In this document: positions 38,437 to 47,872 of the stretch, piece by piece | Position numbering within the stretch: position 1 is the first letter of the stretch | Layout: each line of letters starts with the position of its first letter | NCBI RefSeq assembly: GCF_017353175.1 | Contig: NZ_JAFMYW010000001.1 | Location: 124,001-188,000 of the forward strand | Length of the DNA: 64,000 nt | Origin: Fibrella forsythiae | GTDB lineage: Bacteria; Bacteroidota; Bacteroidia; Cytophagales; Spirosomataceae | Direction of reading: 5' to 3' | Program-made: the position numbers and the translations under genes | The notes under the pieces: model-generated | The model's database searches: none | What the model was told of the DNA's origin: nothing | The model's input: the letters and a program-made list of their open reading frames with translations, nothing else

Positions 38437-40239
38437 ATGGATTTACAGGCAGATTTAAAAGCGGCTATTCAGCAGGCCATTCACACCCTCTACAACACGT
38501 CGGTAGATGACGTCACCCTTCAGCCTACCAAAAAAGAGTTTGAAGGAACTTACACCTACGTTTTCTTCCCACTGGTAAAATCGCTCCGAAAATCACCCGC
38601 CGAGATTGGCCAGGCGCTGGGAAACTGGCTGCAATCAAATGCGCCCGTGGTTCGCAGCTTCAACGTAGCGCAGGGTTTTCTGAACATCAGCGTGTCAGAT
38701 GCGGCTTACATTCAGGCCTTAAACGGTATTTTGGCACAGCCCGATTTCGGCGTAACACCCAATAACGGGCAGTCAGTGATGGTTGAGTTTTCGTCGCCCA
38801 ATACCAACAAGCCGCTCCACCTGGGCCATCTGCGGAATAACTTCCTGGGCGATTCAATCAGTCGTATTCTGGCTGCCAATGGCTTTGCTGTAACGAAAGC
38901 CTGTCTGGTCAATGATCGGGGAATCCATATCTGTAAGTCGATGCTGGCGTACCAAAAGTTTGGTCGTCAGGAAGACGGCACATTCGAAACGCCCGAATCG
39001 GCTGGCCTGAAAGGCGACCACCTGATCGGTAAATACTACGTTCTGTTCGATAAGGCGTATAAAGCCGAAGTGAAGCAACTGGTTGATGAAGGAATGGCCC
39101 AGGATGTTGCGGAGAAAAAAGCTCCACTGATGCAACAGGCGCAGGCAATGCTGCTGAAATGGGAGCAGGGCGATGCCGAAACGGTGGCGCTCTGGCAACA
39201 GATGAACACCTGGGTGTATGCTGGTTTTGCCGATACCTACAACAATATTGGTGTCAGCTTCGATAAGACGTATTACGAATCGAACACGTACCTGCTTGGT
39301 AAAGATGTCGTAGAAGAAGGATTGGCGTCTGGCGTATTTTATCAAAAAGAAGACAAATCTGTCTGGATCGATCTGACAGACGAAGGCCTTGACCAGAAGC
39401 TCGTTCTGCGGGGCGACGGCACATCGGTCTATATCACGCAGGATTTGGGGACAACAGACCTGAAATTCAGCGATTTTCACTCAGACCGGTCAATCTGGGT
39501 AGTGGGCAATGAGCAGGACTATCATTTCAAGGTACTGTTTGCCATCATGAAACGTCTTGGTCGGCCGTATGCTGCTGGTTGCTACCACCTGAGCTACGGC
39601 ATGGTTGACCTGCCATCGGGAAAAATGAAATCACGCGAGGGTACCGTTGTCGATGCTGATGATCTGGTCAATGAAGTGACGAACGTGGCGGCTGCAGCGG
39701 CAGACGCCGCTGCGAAAGGTAAACTGGATGAATTTACTGGGGCCGAGAAGCAGGAACTATTTCACATGATTGGCCTTGGAGCATTGAAATACTACCTGCT
39801 GAAAGTAGACCCGCAGAAACGGATGCTCTTCAACCCGGAAGAATCGGTTGACGTACACGGCCATACAGGACCCTTCATTCAGTATGCGCATGCGCGGATT
39901 CGGTCGGTACTCCGCAAGGCGCAGGAATCGGGACTCGTTTTCGATGCACCAGCCGATGAATCGGTGGAATTGCACGAAACAGAGCAGGAATTGATTGTCT
40001 TACTGGGGCAGTATCCGAAGCGGGTGAAAGAAGCAGGCGACAATTTCGCACCCTCTTCAATTGCTCAATATGTATACGACCTGGCGAAGGCCTACAATCG
40101 ACTTTTCGCTGAACTGTCTATTCTGTCGGAGCCAGATCCGGTAAAAACGCAATTACGGCTTACCCTATCGGCGCAGGTGGCTGAAACCATCCGTAAAGGC
40201 ATGGGTTTACTAGGTATCGGCGTACCTGATAAAATGTAA
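38437..40239 (+). CDS. argS: Arginyl-tRNA synthetase
   Basis: Charges tRNA-Arg. ATG 38437 (M-D-L-Q-A-D-L-K) gives 600 residues. Order: N-terminal Add-1 domain (about 1-105), the class I signature S-S-P-N-T-N-K-P-L-H-L-G-H-L near 120-130 (HIGH motif), a KMSKS equivalent K-M-K-S-R near 400, and the C-terminal anticodon-binding helical domain ending about L-G-I-G-V-P-D-K-M. The typical C-terminal V-x-M is present in modified form. Monocistronic. Confidence 0.96.
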   Translation: MDLQADLKAAIQQAIHTLYNTSVDDVTLQPTKKEFEGTYTYVFFPLVKSLRKSPAEIGQALGNWLQSNAPVVRSFNVAQGFLNISVSDAAYIQALNGILAQPDFGVTPNNGQSVMVEFSSPNTNKPLHLGHLRNNFLGDSISRILAANGFAVTKACLVNDRGIHICKSMLAYQKFGRQEDGTFETPESAGLKGDHLIGKYYVLFDKAYKAEVKQLVDEGMAQDVAEKKAPLMQQAQAMLLKWEQGDAETVALWQQMNTWVYAGFADTYNNIGVSFDKTYYESNTYLLGKDVVEEGLASGVFYQKEDKSVWIDLTDEGLDQKLVLRGDGTSVYITQDLGTTDLKFSDFHSDRSIWVVGNEQDYHFKVLFAIMKRLGRPYAAGCYHLSYGMVDLPSGKMKSREGTVVDADDLVNEVTNVAAAAADAAAKGKLDEFTGAEKQELFHMIGLGALKYYLLKVDPQKRMLFNPEESVDVHGHTGPFIQYAHARIRSVLRKAQESGLVFDAPADESVELHETEQELIVLLGQYPKRVKEAGDNFAPSSIAQYVYDLAKAYNRLFAELSILSEPDPVKTQLRLTLSAQVAETIRKGMGLLGIGVPDKM

Positions 40240-40345
40240 GTAGATTGGTTTGATAGATGGGGTTTAGTATTGCATGCTTGTAGTTTTCGCAACACCAACG
40301 CACCAAATCAGACTTGTAGCTCCAATAACCCCTAACAATCCAGTT

Positions 40346-40966
40346 ATGCGTACTTCATCAAAAATCGGTCTTGCTCTTGCAGCGGCCGTTATCCTTGTCG
40401 TTTCTATGTCTTTTTCACGATTAGTTAAGCACGTTTTCAGCGATAAAACGGCCGCCTTCGAAGCCCCGGTAACACTTGATTCGGCACCGACCAAGTCACT
40501 CTACGACTTCAGCATGAAAAGCCTTGACGGCAAAACGGTATCGCTTAGCCAGTATAAGGGTAAGAAGGTGATCATTCTGAACACCGCCTCAGAATGCGGT
40601 TACACACCGCAGTATGCTGACTGGGAGGCGTTCTATAAGCAGCATAAAGACAAAGTGGTCGTGCTGGGTTTTCCAGCCAATAACTTTGGCGGTCAGGAGC
40701 CAGGCAGCAGCGAACAGATCGCGTCGTTCTGTCAGAAGAACTACGGGGTAACTTTCCCGCTCTTTGAAAAGATCGACGTGGTGGGCGAGAATCAGGCTCC
40801 GCTTTACAAGTGGCTGACAACCAAAAGCATGAACGGCTGGAATGAACAGGCGCCTAAGTGGAACTTCTGCAAATATGTTGTTGACGAGAATGGCAAGCTC
40901 ACCCACTTTTTTGCATCGGGTGTGAAGCCTAACGACGATTCTTTCAGGAAGGCAGTAGGCATTTAA
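40346..40966 (+). CDS. Membrane-anchored or exported glutathione peroxidase family protein
   Basis: Thiol peroxidase that reduces hydroperoxides. ATG 40346 gives 206 residues; the frame runs further upstream without support. Residues about 6-24 are a hydrophobic helix, so it is exported or anchored, whereas most bacterial members are cytoplasmic. The catalytic Cys is in N-T-A-S-E-C-G-Y-T, the Gln in N-N-F-G-G-Q-E-P-G, and the Trp-Asn in P-K-W-N-F-C-K. The Cys is encoded as Cys, not selenocysteine. A second Cys after the Trp-Asn is notable. Confidence 0.9.
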   Translation: MRTSSKIGLALAAAVILVVSMSFSRLVKHVFSDKTAAFEAPVTLDSAPTKSLYDFSMKSLDGKTVSLSQYKGKKVIILNTASECGYTPQYADWEAFYKQHKDKVVVLGFPANNFGGQEPGSSEQIASFCQKNYGVTFPLFEKIDVVGENQAPLYKWLTTKSMNGWNEQAPKWNFCKYVVDENGKLTHFFASGVKPNDDSFRKAVGI

Positions 40967-40980
40967 TGAGTGACATGCAG

Positions 40981-41030
40981 AACGAGTGAAAGGTGCACTG
41001 CTCTCATTGCCAGCGCACCTTTCACTTGTT
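40981..41030. repeat. 16-bp inverted repeat after the peroxidase gene
   Basis: Arms 40981-40996 and 41015-41030 match at 15 of 16 positions. It lies 14 bases past the peroxidase stop and 24 bases before the menA start, so it is probably a terminator. Confidence 0.65.
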
Positions 41031-41054
41031 TATCTACTTACCTATTCACTCTTT

Positions 41055-41948
41055 ATGAAAGCCTGGATTGCTGCGGCCCGACCGCGAACATTACCCCTTT
41101 CGTTAGCCAGTATAATTCTCGGTAGCTTCCTGGCGGCATCGACTGGACGATTTAGCTGGCTCATCTTTGCATTGGCTGCACTTACAACTGTTTTCCTTCA
41201 GATACTGTCTAATTTCGCCAACGATTACGGCGATGCTGTTTCAGGAAAAGATACTCCTGAACGGGTAGGGCCCCGCCGGGCGGTGGCAACGGGTGACCTG
41301 ACGAAAGAAGCCATGTTGAATGCTATCCTGATCACGGCTGGCCTTTCGTTACTCTCTGGTATCTGGCTTTTGGTAGAAGCAACCCGCGACTCCGGGGCCT
41401 GGTTATTCTGGTCTTTTCTGATTCTCGGTCTACTCTGTATTGCAGCGGCGGTAGCATACACGAACGGTAAACGACCATATGGCTATGCTGGCTACGGTGA
41501 TATTGCGGTACTGCTGTTTTTTGGCTGGACAGGCGTGCTGGGTACGTACTACCTGCACACGCAGACGCTGGGTACGTTGCTATTGTTGCCTGCCAGTGCG
41601 GTTGGTTTTTTTGCTACAGGCGTACTGAATATCAATAATATACGCGATATCGAGACCGACGCGAAAACAGGGAAGCAGTCAATTCCGGTTCGGTTAGGCC
41701 GAGCCGGAGCGGTCCGTTATCACTGGGTTTTACTCATTGCCGGCATGGCCTGCGCGTTGGCCTACTCATTATTAACAGCACAAAGCTGGACACCATACCT
41801 GTACCTGCTGTCTTTCCCGCTTTTCATTCTGAATGGTCGGGCAGTGGCAACACACACGAATCCTGCTGAATTAAACCCCAGACTTGGCCAGTTAGCCATG
41901 TCTACATTGCTCTTTGTAGTGCTGTTTGGCGCGGGAGTTGTTCTATAA
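41055..41948 (+). CDS. menA: 1,4-dihydroxy-2-naphthoate polyprenyltransferase
   Basis: Attaches the prenyl tail in menaquinone synthesis, in the inner membrane. ATG 41055 (M-K-A-W-I-A-A-A-R-P-R-T-L-P) is the family N-terminus; upstream frame is leader. About 297 residues with 8-9 hydrophobic helices. The first Asp-rich motif is N-F-A-N-D-Y-G-D-A-V-S-G-K-D near residue 55 and the second N-I-R-D-I-E-T-D near 200. Two GGTACGT heptamers lie inside (41541, 41571). Other men genes are not in this window. Confidence 0.92.
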   Translation: MKAWIAAARPRTLPLSLASIILGSFLAASTGRFSWLIFALAALTTVFLQILSNFANDYGDAVSGKDTPERVGPRRAVATGDLTKEAMLNAILITAGLSLLSGIWLLVEATRDSGAWLFWSFLILGLLCIAAAVAYTNGKRPYGYAGYGDIAVLLFFGWTGVLGTYYLHTQTLGTLLLLPASAVGFFATGVLNINNIRDIETDAKTGKQSIPVRLGRAGAVRYHWVLLIAGMACALAYSLLTAQSWTPYLYLLSFPLFILNGRAVATHTNPAELNPRLGQLAMSTLLFVVLFGAGVVL

Positions 41949-42073
41949 ATGCTGTTCTGTCATGGGTAGTGTCATTGATAAACTGCCTTTTTCCTTCATA
42001 ACACGCTATTTTGCGCCACTCTTGACGTCTTTTTAGTTGACAAACAAACATTTTACTAACCTCAACATAAATT

Positions 42074-43192
42074 TTGAAACGCTGGGTTGCTATTGGTCTC
42101 GTAGTGCTGGTCCTGGGGGGCCTTATCGTTTATAATAAATTTTTACATCCCGCACCGGGTGCAGGTGGTTCTGGCGGGGGCGGCGGTGCTGCTCCTGCTG
42201 CGGGTGGCGGCGGTAAAGGTGGTGCTGGCGGCGGTGCCGCAGGAGCTGGCGGACCAACCATTGTCAGCGGTTTTATTGTCAAACCAACCGTAATTGCCAA
42301 TGTCGTAGTAGCCACGGGCTCGCTCGTTGCCAACGAACAGGTCGACATCTTCGCCGAGATCAGCGGACGTATCGTCGAACTGAACATCAAAGAGGGGCAG
42401 CCCGTTGCCAAGGGTGCCCTGCTCGTGAAACTGTATGATGGTGATTTGCAGGCTCAGTTGCAAAAATTTCGGGTTGTTGAAGAAAACGCCCGCCGTACTG
42501 AAGAACGTAACAAGCAGCTTCTTCAGCGCGGGGGGATTAGCCAACAGGAGTACGACATCATTGTTACTAACCTCAAAGGTGCCTTGGCCGATATTGACCT
42601 GACTAAAGCGTCGTTGCGCCGTACGGAAATCAGAGCACCCTTCGCTGGTACTATTGGCATTCGGAATGTCAGCCCCGGAGCCGTTATTACGCCATCAACA
42701 CTTATTGCTCGTCTTCAGCAACTTAACCCGCTCAAACTAGATTTTTCTGTGCCTGAGCGCTACAGCGCATCTGTTCGGAACGGCGAACGGGTAAACTTCA
42801 CGCTGGATGGCGTTCAGCAGGGTTTCACGGGGCAGATCTACGCGGTGGAGCCAGACGTCGACGTTGAAACACGCAGCCTGCGTATCCGGGCGCGCGTAGC
42901 CAATACCAGCCGCGACTTGCGTCCGGGTGCCTTCGCGAAGGTAAATTTGGTTTTCCGCGAAGATCAGGCACTTACTATTCCTTCTCAAGCGTTACTTCCA
43001 CAGACACGCGGTAAACAAGTAGTTGTTGTTCGCAACGGTAAAGCCACGTACGTAGACGTACTGACCGGCATTCGGGACAAGAGCAACATTCAGATCACCA
43101 AAGGACTCAGTGCCGGTGATACCGTCGTAACCACAGGTCTGCTCTTTATTAAGAAAGATGGGCCCGTCAAGGTGACTAAAATCAGCAGCTAA
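42074..43192 (+). CDS. RND efflux periplasmic adaptor (membrane fusion protein)
   Basis: 372 residues. TTG 42074 is the start, because a Lys-Arg-Trp and anchor helix (about 3-21) follow directly. Residues about 27-62 are almost only Gly and Ala with a few Pro/Ser/Lys, a linker unusual for the family. After this come the lipoyl half-motifs, the coiled hairpin (with Q-L-Q-K-F-R and E-R-N-K-Q-L-L-Q-R-G-G-I-S-Q-Q-E), and the beta-barrel domain (F-S-V-P-E-R-Y, L-R-P-G-A-F-A-K-V). It pairs with the RND pump 18 bases downstream; no TolC-type gene is adjacent. Confidence 0.9.
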   Translation: MKRWVAIGLVVLVLGGLIVYNKFLHPAPGAGGSGGGGGAAPAAGGGGKGGAGGGAAGAGGPTIVSGFIVKPTVIANVVVATGSLVANEQVDIFAEISGRIVELNIKEGQPVAKGALLVKLYDGDLQAQLQKFRVVEENARRTEERNKQLLQRGGISQQEYDIIVTNLKGALADIDLTKASLRRTEIRAPFAGTIGIRNVSPGAVITPSTLIARLQQLNPLKLDFSVPERYSASVRNGERVNFTLDGVQQGFTGQIYAVEPDVDVETRSLRIRARVANTSRDLRPGAFAKVNLVFREDQALTIPSQALLPQTRGKQVVVVRNGKATYVDVLTGIRDKSNIQITKGLSAGDTVVTTGLLFIKKDGPVKVTKISS

Positions 43193-43210
43193 ACCTGTAA
43201 ACTCAACAGA

Positions 43211-46200
43211 ATGAGCCTTTCTTCTCTTTCACTAAAACGGCCGGTCTTTGCGATGGTAATGTCCATCGTCATTGTGCTGTTCGGCGTAATCGGGTACACC
43301 TTTCTGGGTGTACGCGAATACCCTGCCATTGACCCGCCCGTTATTTCGGTGCGAACCAGCTATACCGGTGCGAACCCCGAAATCATTGAGTCGCAGATTA
43401 CCGAACCGATCGAAAAAACGCTGAACAGCATCGAAGGTATTCGCACGATCTCGTCGAACTCGGCGCTTGGGGTCAGTAACATCACCGTTGAGTTTAACCT
43501 CGATACCGATCTGGAGCGGGCCGCCAACGACGTGCGTGACAAAGTGTCGCAGGCGCAAAGGCAGTTGCCACAGGATATCGATGCGCCACCGGTTGTGACG
43601 AAAGCGGATGCCAACTCTGACCCCATTATTTTCATGCCGGTTCAGAGCACAACCCGTAACCCGATGGAGTTGTCGGATTATGCCGAGAACGTGTTGCAGG
43701 AACGCTTGCAGACTATTCCGGGCGTATCGCAGGTGAGCATCTACGGCTTGAAACGCTACGCCATGCGGATGTGGTTAGACCCAGCCAAACTGGCCGCATA
43801 CCGCCTCACGGTGCAGGATATCCAGACGGCACTTGCCGCCCAGAACGTGGAACTTCCCGGTGGTAAAATCTATGGTAACAATACTGAATTGACTGTTAAA
43901 TCGGTTGGCCGACTGACTACAGAAGCGGATTTTAATAACCTGATCCTCCGCCAGACGAACGGTCAGATTCTTCGACTGCGCGATGTTGGTTATGCCACGC
44001 TCGGACCGGAGAATGAAGAAACATCGTCGAAGCAAAACGGTGTTCAGGGCGTGATTCTGGTCCTGGTTCCTCAGCCTGGTGCCAACTACGTCGATATTGC
44101 TGATGAGTTTTATAAACGCTTCGGTGAGATTAAGAAAGAGTTGCCTAAAGATCTGATTGTCAGCGTTGGTATTGACCGAAGTACGTTCATTCGTAAGGCC
44201 ATCGAGGAAGTTGAGGAAACGCTGCTGATCTCATTTGTGCTGGTTGTACTGGTTATCTACTTCTTTTTCCGTGACTGGCTCATCGCCTTCAGGCCATTGA
44301 TTGATATTCCGGTTTCGCTGATCGGTGCATTCTTTATTATGTACATTGCCGACTTTAGTATCAATATCCTAACACTGTTAGGAATTGTGCTGGCAACCGG
44401 TCTGGTGGTGGATGACGGAATTGTAGTCACCGAGAACATCTTCAAGAAGATTGAAAAAGGCATGGAGCCTGAAAAGGCTGCTGAAGAGGGGTCGGAAGAA
44501 ATTTTCTTCGCCGTTATTGCCACATCTATTACCCTGGCGATCGTGTTCCTGCCTATCATTTTCCTGCAGGGATTCGTGGGACGACTATTCCGTGAATTTG
44601 GTATTGTGGTGGCGGGTGCGGTATTGATTTCAGCGTTCGTCTCGCTTTCACTGACACCAGTGTTAAGCGTAAAAATGACGTCGAAAAACCCGGATAAGCG
44701 GTCGTGGTTTTATGAAAAAACAGAACCATTCTTTGTCTGGCTCGATACGACCTACCGCGACTCACTGGGTAGCTTTCTGAAGAAACGTCGATGGGCGTGG
44801 GCTATGATGATCGCCTGTCTGGCACTGGTGTTTGGGCTGGGCGCCACGCTCAAATCAGAATTGGCTCCATTGGAAGACCGGGGGCGAATCCGCATTCCCA
44901 TCACAGCACCTGAGGGAACGAGCTACGAAGCGATGAGCTCGATTGCCGACCGCGTGACTAAATTGGTTCTTGACTCAGTACCTGAAACGAAGCTTACGTT
45001 TAGCGTGGTGGCTCCGGGTAACTCCGGTGCAGGAGCCGTGAACTCCGGGTTCGTTTTCATAAACATGGTTGACCCGCAGGATCGGAAACGTACCCAGCAG
45101 CAGGTAGTTGATAACCTGACGAAGAACTTCAAAAGCTTTACCGATGCTCGTATGTTCCCCACGCAGGAACAAACGATCTCCACTGGTGGCCGTTCGGGTT
45201 CGTCGCTACCCGTTCAATTTGTGTTGCAAAACCTGAGTTTCGAGAAGCTTAGGGAGAAGCTACCGTTGTTTATGGAAGAGGTAAAAAAAGACCCCACCTT
45301 CCAGAACTCAGACGTTGACTTGAAATTCAATAAACCTGAACTAAACATCAGTGTTGACCGGGAAAAAGCAACCGACTTAGGCGTTTCCGTACTTGATGTC
45401 TCGAATACGTTGCAACTGGCTCTGAGTAACCGTCGTCTGGCCTACTTCCTGATGAATGGAAAGCAGTATCAGGTAATTGGCCAGGTTGACCGGGAGAACC
45501 GGGATGAGCCTACTGACCTGCGAACCTTCTACGTGCGAAACAACCGGCAGGAATTGATCCCGCTAGATAACGTCGTAAAATTTGACGAGGTAAGTAGTCC
45601 GCCGAGCGTTTACCATTATAATCGATTCAAGTCGGCTACTATTTCAGCGGGCTTGGCACCAGGCAAGACGATTGGCGATGGGGTGACGGCTATGAATGCC
45701 ATTGCCGCCAAGTTGCTCGACAATACATTCCAGACCGCCCTGACCGGCTCATCGCGTGACTTTTCGGAAAGTTCGTCCAATACCTTGTTTGCCTTCGGTC
45801 TGGCTCTGATTCTGGTCTACCTGATTCTGGCCGCTCAGTTCGACTCGTTCGTTGATCCGTTCATTATCATGCTTACGGTGCCCCTGGCGCTGGCCGGTGC
45901 TGTATTCTCGCTATGGCTCTTTAATCAGACGCTGAACATCTTTAGCCAGATCGGGATCATCGTCCTGGTTGGTCTGGTTACTAAAAACGGGATTCTGATT
46001 GTTGAATTTGCCAATGAGCAGATGGCCGAAGGGAAAGACAAAGTAGCTGCCGCGCTCGAATCGGCCGCTATGCGACTACGTCCAATTTTAATGACTACGC
46101 TTGTGGCCGCTTTCGGTGCATTGCCACTCGCGCTTGCACTAGGTTCGGCCTCAAAAAGCCGTGTGCCGCTGGGGGTTGTTATTGTTGGCGGGCTGTTGTT

Positions 46201-46333
46201 CTCTCTCGTACTAACGCTCTTCGTTATACCGGCCATGTACATTTTTATGTCTCGCCGCAAACCGGGTCAATCTGTGCACGAATCGCCTGATCAGAAAAAG
46301 TTAGAAGAGCAGTCTGCTGAAGTAGTGGCTTAG
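43211..46333 (+). CDS. RND family efflux permease (AcrB/MexB-like)
   Basis: A proton-driven tripartite pump subunit of 1040 residues, the standard length, in the inner membrane. The N-terminus S-L-K-R-P-V-F-A-M-V is typical. The proton-relay region G-L-V-V-D-D-G-I-V-V (Asp-Asp pair) in helix 4 is intact, as is T-K-N-G-I-L-I-V-E-F in the second half. It forms an operon with the adaptor. Drug, dye, lipid or metabolite export cannot be told apart. Only one GGTACGT heptamer falls in this gene (45088), fewer than the window average. Confidence 0.94.
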   Translation: MSLSSLSLKRPVFAMVMSIVIVLFGVIGYTFLGVREYPAIDPPVISVRTSYTGANPEIIESQITEPIEKTLNSIEGIRTISSNSALGVSNITVEFNLDTDLERAANDVRDKVSQAQRQLPQDIDAPPVVTKADANSDPIIFMPVQSTTRNPMELSDYAENVLQERLQTIPGVSQVSIYGLKRYAMRMWLDPAKLAAYRLTVQDIQTALAAQNVELPGGKIYGNNTELTVKSVGRLTTEADFNNLILRQTNGQILRLRDVGYATLGPENEETSSKQNGVQGVILVLVPQPGANYVDIADEFYKRFGEIKKELPKDLIVSVGIDRSTFIRKAIEEVEETLLISFVLVVLVIYFFFRDWLIAFRPLIDIPVSLIGAFFIMYIADFSINILTLLGIVLATGLVVDDGIVVTENIFKKIEKGMEPEKAAEEGSEEIFFAVIATSITLAIVFLPIIFLQGFVGRLFREFGIVVAGAVLISAFVSLSLTPVLSVKMTSKNPDKRSWFYEKTEPFFVWLDTTYRDSLGSFLKKRRWAWAMMIACLALVFGLGATLKSELAPLEDRGRIRIPITAPEGTSYEAMSSIADRVTKLVLDSVPETKLTFSVVAPGNSGAGAVNSGFVFINMVDPQDRKRTQQQVVDNLTKNFKSFTDARMFPTQEQTISTGGRSGSSLPVQFVLQNLSFEKLREKLPLFMEEVKKDPTFQNSDVDLKFNKPELNISVDREKATDLGVSVLDVSNTLQLALSNRRLAYFLMNGKQYQVIGQVDRENRDEPTDLRTFYVRNNRQELIPLDNVVKFDEVSSPPSVYHYNRFKSATISAGLAPGKTIGDGVTAMNAIAAKLLDNTFQTALTGSSRDFSESSSNTLFAFGLALILVYLILAAQFDSFVDPFIIMLTVPLALAGAVFSLWLFNQTLNIFSQIGIIVLVGLVTKNGILIVEFANEQMAEGKDKVAAALESAAMRLRPILMTTLVAAFGALPLALALGSASKSRVPLGVVIVGGLLFSLVLTLFVIPAMYIFMSRRKPGQSVHESPDQKKLEEQSAEVVA

Positions 46334-46367
46334 CCTGGAAAAAGACTGCACTTAACGTATACTGCTG

Positions 46368-46422
46368 AACCAGAACGGGTATACTTCGACTGAAAAAAGG
46401 CCGAAGTATACCCGTTCTGGTT
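46368..46422. terminator. Perfect 21-bp hairpin between convergent genes
   Basis: Arms 46368-46388 and 46402-46422 pair perfectly around a 13-base loop that contains an A-run. It lies between the RND stop (46333) and the aminotransferase stop (46451). Confidence 0.8.
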
Positions 46423-46450
46423 TATGCCAAATTAGGGTGTGATTACCTGA

Positions 46451-47761
46451 TTAAGCCGCAGCAAGTCGAGTGTCTAGGCTATCAATACTTGACAAGATAA
46501 CTTGGCAGGCCAACCGGATTTCGTCATCCGTAATCGTCAGTGGCGGAGCAATGCGCATCGAGTTATTGCAAAATAGAAACCAGTCGGTAATGATGCCCAG
46601 CGTGGATTCGCCCGGCGTGGATTCGCCCGACTGGTCCGACCATCCGATTGATAGTCCGGGTACGTTGCTATGAGGCAGAATAGACCGGTCTATGATTGGT
46701 TTAAGTACCTCGAAGGAGTCGAATTCGGCGGCGAGCATCAGGCCTTTGCCACGAATCTCCCGAATCAGCGGATGTACCAGTAATGATCGGATGAGCTGTC
46801 CTTTCCGTTCGGCATCGGCAAAAAGGCGTTCGTTCTGAATGGTTTGTAACGTAGCCAGCGACGCCGCACAAGAAACCGGATGGCCGCCAAACGTGGTGAT
46901 GTGCCCCAGCATCGGGTTGTTTTTAATGACCGCCATGAGCGGTTCCGGCGCCATAAAAGCGCCGATAGGCATGCCGCCGCCCATTCCTTTTGCACTCAGC
47001 AGGATGTCGGGCACTATGGCTGCTCCGTCCGGATCGATGCCCTGAAAGGCCCAGAAAGAGCCGGTTCTGCCAAAGCCGGTTTGTATTTCATCGAAGATCA
47101 GCAACGTACCTGTGGCTGTGCAGCGCTCCCGTACGGCGTGCAGGTACGCAGCATCGGGTACGCGAACGCCCGCTTCACCCTGAATCACCTCCATAATGAC
47201 CGCAGCAGTACGGGTGGTAATCATCGCCAGATCATCCCAATCGCCGTGATGAATGTGTCGAATGTCGGGGAGTAGCGGCCGATAGTTACGCTTGAAATTT
47301 TCATCACCGCTCAAGGAGAGAGCTCCCTGCGTCGACCCGTGGTAGGCATTGTGGCAGGCAATCAACTCGGTACGTCCCGTAAATCGTTTCGCCACTTTCA
47401 TCGCCCCTTCAACCGCCTCCGTCCCCGAGTTGGTGAAATACACGTTGTTGATAGGACCATAGGTAGTCTTAGCCCCTTCGAGTGTTGCAACAAGCGCGTG
47501 GGCAAGTTCTGCCTGTGGCCCCTGCACGTATTCCCCGTACACCATCAGGTGCATATACTTGTCGAGCTGAGCCTGAACGGCAACCAGAACAGCCGGATGC
47601 CTATGGCCAACATTACTGACGCCAATGCCAGAAATCAGATCCAGGTACGTCTCACCATTCAGACCAAATAAATAAACGCCTTCGGCCCGCACAATTTCCA
47701 ACGCTAGCGGGAAATCGGTGGTCTGAGCAATATGCTGGAAGAAAAGTTGCCGATGTGTCAC
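46451..47761 (-). CDS. Class III PLP-dependent aminotransferase
   Basis: A 436-residue enzyme of the acetylornithine/ornithine/4-aminobutyrate family. Seen: G-I-G-V-S-N-V-G-H-R-H-P near 48, the phosphate-binding S-G-T-E-A-V-E near 112, I-F-D-E-I-Q-T-G-F-G-R-T-G near 222 (cofactor Asp), and the lysine in S-A-K-G-M-G-G-G near 263. Substrate not decidable. A 15-bp tandem duplication (46600-46629) inserts a repeat of G-E-S-T-(P/L) between the C-terminal strands, a position where family members normally have a short loop. Confidence 0.85.
   Translation of the reverse strand: MTHRQLFFQHIAQTTDFPLALEIVRAEGVYLFGLNGETYLDLISGIGVSNVGHRHPAVLVAVQAQLDKYMHLMVYGEYVQGPQAELAHALVATLEGAKTTYGPINNVYFTNSGTEAVEGAMKVAKRFTGRTELIACHNAYHGSTQGALSLSGDENFKRNYRPLLPDIRHIHHGDWDDLAMITTRTAAVIMEVIQGEAGVRVPDAAYLHAVRERCTATGTLLIFDEIQTGFGRTGSFWAFQGIDPDGAAIVPDILLSAKGMGGGMPIGAFMAPEPLMAVIKNNPMLGHITTFGGHPVSCAASLATLQTIQNERLFADAERKGQLIRSLLVHPLIREIRGKGLMLAAEFDSFEVLKPIIDRSILPHSNVPGLSIGWSDQSGESTPGESTLGIITDWFLFCNNSMRIAPPLTITDDEIRLACQVILSSIDSLDTRLAAA
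46600..46629. repeat. Two tandem copies of a 15-bp unit inside the aminotransferase gene
   Basis: Copies 46600-46614 and 46615-46629 are identical. The duplication keeps the reading frame and adds five residues near the C-terminus of the product. Confidence 0.85.
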
Positions 47762-47872
47762 GCTTTTAGTAGCAATTAAGTAGTTTGGTGTTACAATGCG
47801 CGCCGTTCTGAAGCCAAACGTTCGTTAAGTAGCCCCGTCGACGAACCGGTATGCGGTTCTTATTCCTAAACC

